Below are positions 8,005 through 8,689 of a stretch of 8,689 bases of DNA, piece by piece. The position numbers and the translations under genes were made by a program. The first letter of the stretch is position 1. Each line of letters starts with the position of its first letter. The stretch covers positions 1-8,689 of the forward strand of contig JAUIKI010000041.1 of assembly GCA_030430875.1 (NCBI GenBank), written 5' to 3'. The stretch is from Gammaproteobacteria bacterium. GTDB lineage: Bacteria; Pseudomonadota; Gammaproteobacteria; Pseudomonadales; JAUIKI01. The notes below the pieces were generated by a model that saw nothing but the letters and a program-made list of their open reading frames with translations, was not told where the DNA came from and did not search any database.

Positions 8005-8234
8005 TGTTAAATAAAATTTATCTCATCGTGAGGTTTGGACCATTAATTCTAATGATAATTGCGAAAGATTGTCGATAACATTCAAATTTACCGACACCCA
8101 AGCGCTAAAATCGTGACCACAAAACAGTGGATCCAAATATCCATCCGCATCAAGTGCTGAAGTTTATTGCAATCGAGAGAGCTTGCCAATGAAAGAGTCG
8201 AGACCTTTGCAAGAAATAAGATATAAAAGAGCGC
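8005..8234. other. Non-coding stretch upstream of yhdP, possible gene relic
   Basis: These 230 bp hold no recognisable gene. The right part lies just after the stop of the TPR-like frame. On the minus strand one frame is open for 46 codons from about 8160 to a TGA at 8025-8023. It begins Thr-Ser-Ala-Leu-Asp-Ala-Asp-Gly and has no start codon near its beginning. The same frame upstream, across one TAA, is open again to about 8234 and contains LDSFIGKLSRLQ. The composition could be that of a decayed gene, but this length of open frame also occurs by chance. A candidate yhdP promoter is listed separately. Confidence 0.4.
8046..8075 (-). promoter_or_regulatory. Candidate promoter of the yhdP-tldD(-pmbA) block
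   Basis: Read on the minus strand, TCGACA (8075-8070, 5 of 6 to -35) and TAGAAT (8051-8046, 5 of 6 to -10) are separated by 18 bp. Transcription would start near 8039, giving a leader of about 35 nt before the yhdP ATG at 8004. This is the best pair seen in the upstream gap, but it is unproven. Confidence 0.4.
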
Positions 8235-8510
8235 TTACTTCGGTTTCAATCTCTCAAACACATAACTCGGAATCTCACTTTCTCGCTTGTGTTTTTTCAT
8301 GAGATCAACATAATTTTGGTAATCTTGCTGGTAATAGTTATTACTGATAAACATCGTATCAGCTAGTGTCAGATGAGCCGCTGTATTCTCTGGATCGTAA
8401 GCAATAATTTGCTCTAATAACATCGTTGCTTTTTTGGGATATAACAGATGAATCCAACGGGCCAGATCATGTAGCATCAAACTGTTTTCTGATTGTTGCT
8501 TTAACATCAT
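8235..8510 (-). CDS. Short TPR-like protein, probably the C-terminal part of a broken gene
   Basis: From the first ATG the frame gives 91 residues, and I do not recognise a specific family. Residues about 24-75 look like tetratricopeptide-type helices: LLEQIIAYDPENTAAHLTLADTMF has the usual small and aromatic spacing and the Pro-Asn between helices. A charged tail follows, ending SYVFERLKPK. There is no signal peptide or membrane segment. The frame stays open for another 36 codons upstream of this ATG, to a TAA at 8621-8619. That extra part reads like protein (IFDEDTPSFVLSYSNDRIKL and onwards) but has no ATG, GTG or TTG, and no Shine-Dalgarno precedes 8510. The simplest reading is a longer TPR-containing gene that lost its 5' end at the junction with the fumC fragment near 8591. 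Whether anything is translated is uncertain. Confidence 0.5.
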   Translation of the reverse strand: MMLKQQSENSLMLHDLARWIHLLYPKKATMLLEQIIAYDPENTAAHLTLADTMFISNNYYQQDYQNYVDLMKKHKRESEIPSYVFERLKPK

Positions 8511-8572
8511 GTCGGGATAGAACCCAGATGATTCTGTCCCATCGCCAAGCTTTATCCTGTCATTACTATAAC

Positions 8573-8689
8573 TTAAAACGAAACTGGGCGTATCTTCATC
8601 AAAGATACAGCGATAGTTTTAAGTGCACCGTGTGCCATCACAAGAGCATCGTGAGCAGCTAGTGACTCGAATTTATTTGGGGCAGATAT
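8573..8689 (-). pseudogene. fumC: Truncated class II fumarase (fumC) fragment running off the window edge
   Basis: On the minus strand from 8689 the frame reads SAPNKFESLAAHDAL, VMAHGALKTIAV and SLMKI down to about 8591. It then adds five unrelated residues and stops at 8575-8573. This is the conserved middle region of class II fumarase (E. coli FumC has APNKFEALATCDALVQAHGALKGLAASLMKIANDVR), part of the fumarate/malate step of the TCA cycle. After MKI the expected ANDIRWL-type continuation, the GSSIMPGKVN signature loop with the catalytic serine, and the rest of the C-terminal half are all missing from this frame and from the other minus-strand frames up to 8235. The product could not be an active fumarase. 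The 5' part lies outside the window. An aspartase or argininosuccinate lyase origin is less likely because PNKFE and HGALK are typical of FumC. Confidence 0.8.

Noticed and set aside
8426..8662. A 78-codon plus-strand open frame at the right end
   Set aside because: The opposite strand has clear FumC homology here and the TPR-like frame beside it. The plus-strand translation is rich in Cys and His without a motif.
1..8689. Mobile element, CRISPR array, toxin-antitoxin pair or defence system
   Set aside because: No transposase or integrase-like protein, no regularly spaced repeats, no terminal inverted repeats around the broken genes, and no tRNA-like fold were seen on either strand.

Overview
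The window looks like an AT-rich gammaproteobacterial chromosome segment (GC estimated by eye at a little under 40%). Gene content (an envelope protein of the YhdP family, TldD, PmbA and a fumC remnant), protein similarity and base composition would fit the Legionella/Coxiella side of that class. This placement is an inference from recalled protein families, not from a marker gene.

Layout: one gene is on the plus strand, a class I SAM-dependent methyltransferase at 216-1157 with a strong ribosome binding site and a plausible promoter. It converges, with only 32 bp between stop codons, on a minus-strand block read right to left: yhdP (8004-4120), tldD (4113-2671) and pmbA (2554-1190). yhdP and tldD are 6 bp apart and tldD's Shine-Dalgarno lies inside the last codons of yhdP. 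pmbA follows after a 116-bp gap that holds no gene. Upstream of yhdP lie a 230-bp non-coding stretch, a short TPR-like frame (8510-8235) and, at the right edge, a piece of class II fumarase (fumC) entering from outside the window.

Together: YhdP is an inner-membrane-anchored AsmA-like protein implicated in moving phospholipid to the outer membrane. TldD and PmbA (TldE) form a heterodimeric zinc peptidase in which only TldD carries the HExxxH site. The yhdP-tldD adjacency is conserved in gammaproteobacteria, but here genes that often sit between these three (a carbon-nitrogen hydrolase and yjgA/darP) are absent. The methyltransferase resembles the PhcB-like family associated with 3-hydroxy fatty acid methyl ester signalling, with no signalling partner visible.

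The most unusual part is the right edge. Recognisable fumarase sequence stops abruptly at about 8591, and a different reading frame that looks coding and has no convincing start takes over. This looks like a deletion or rearrangement junction joining two gene fragments. I see no mobile element, CRISPR array, tRNA or rRNA, and no convincing new multi-gene system.
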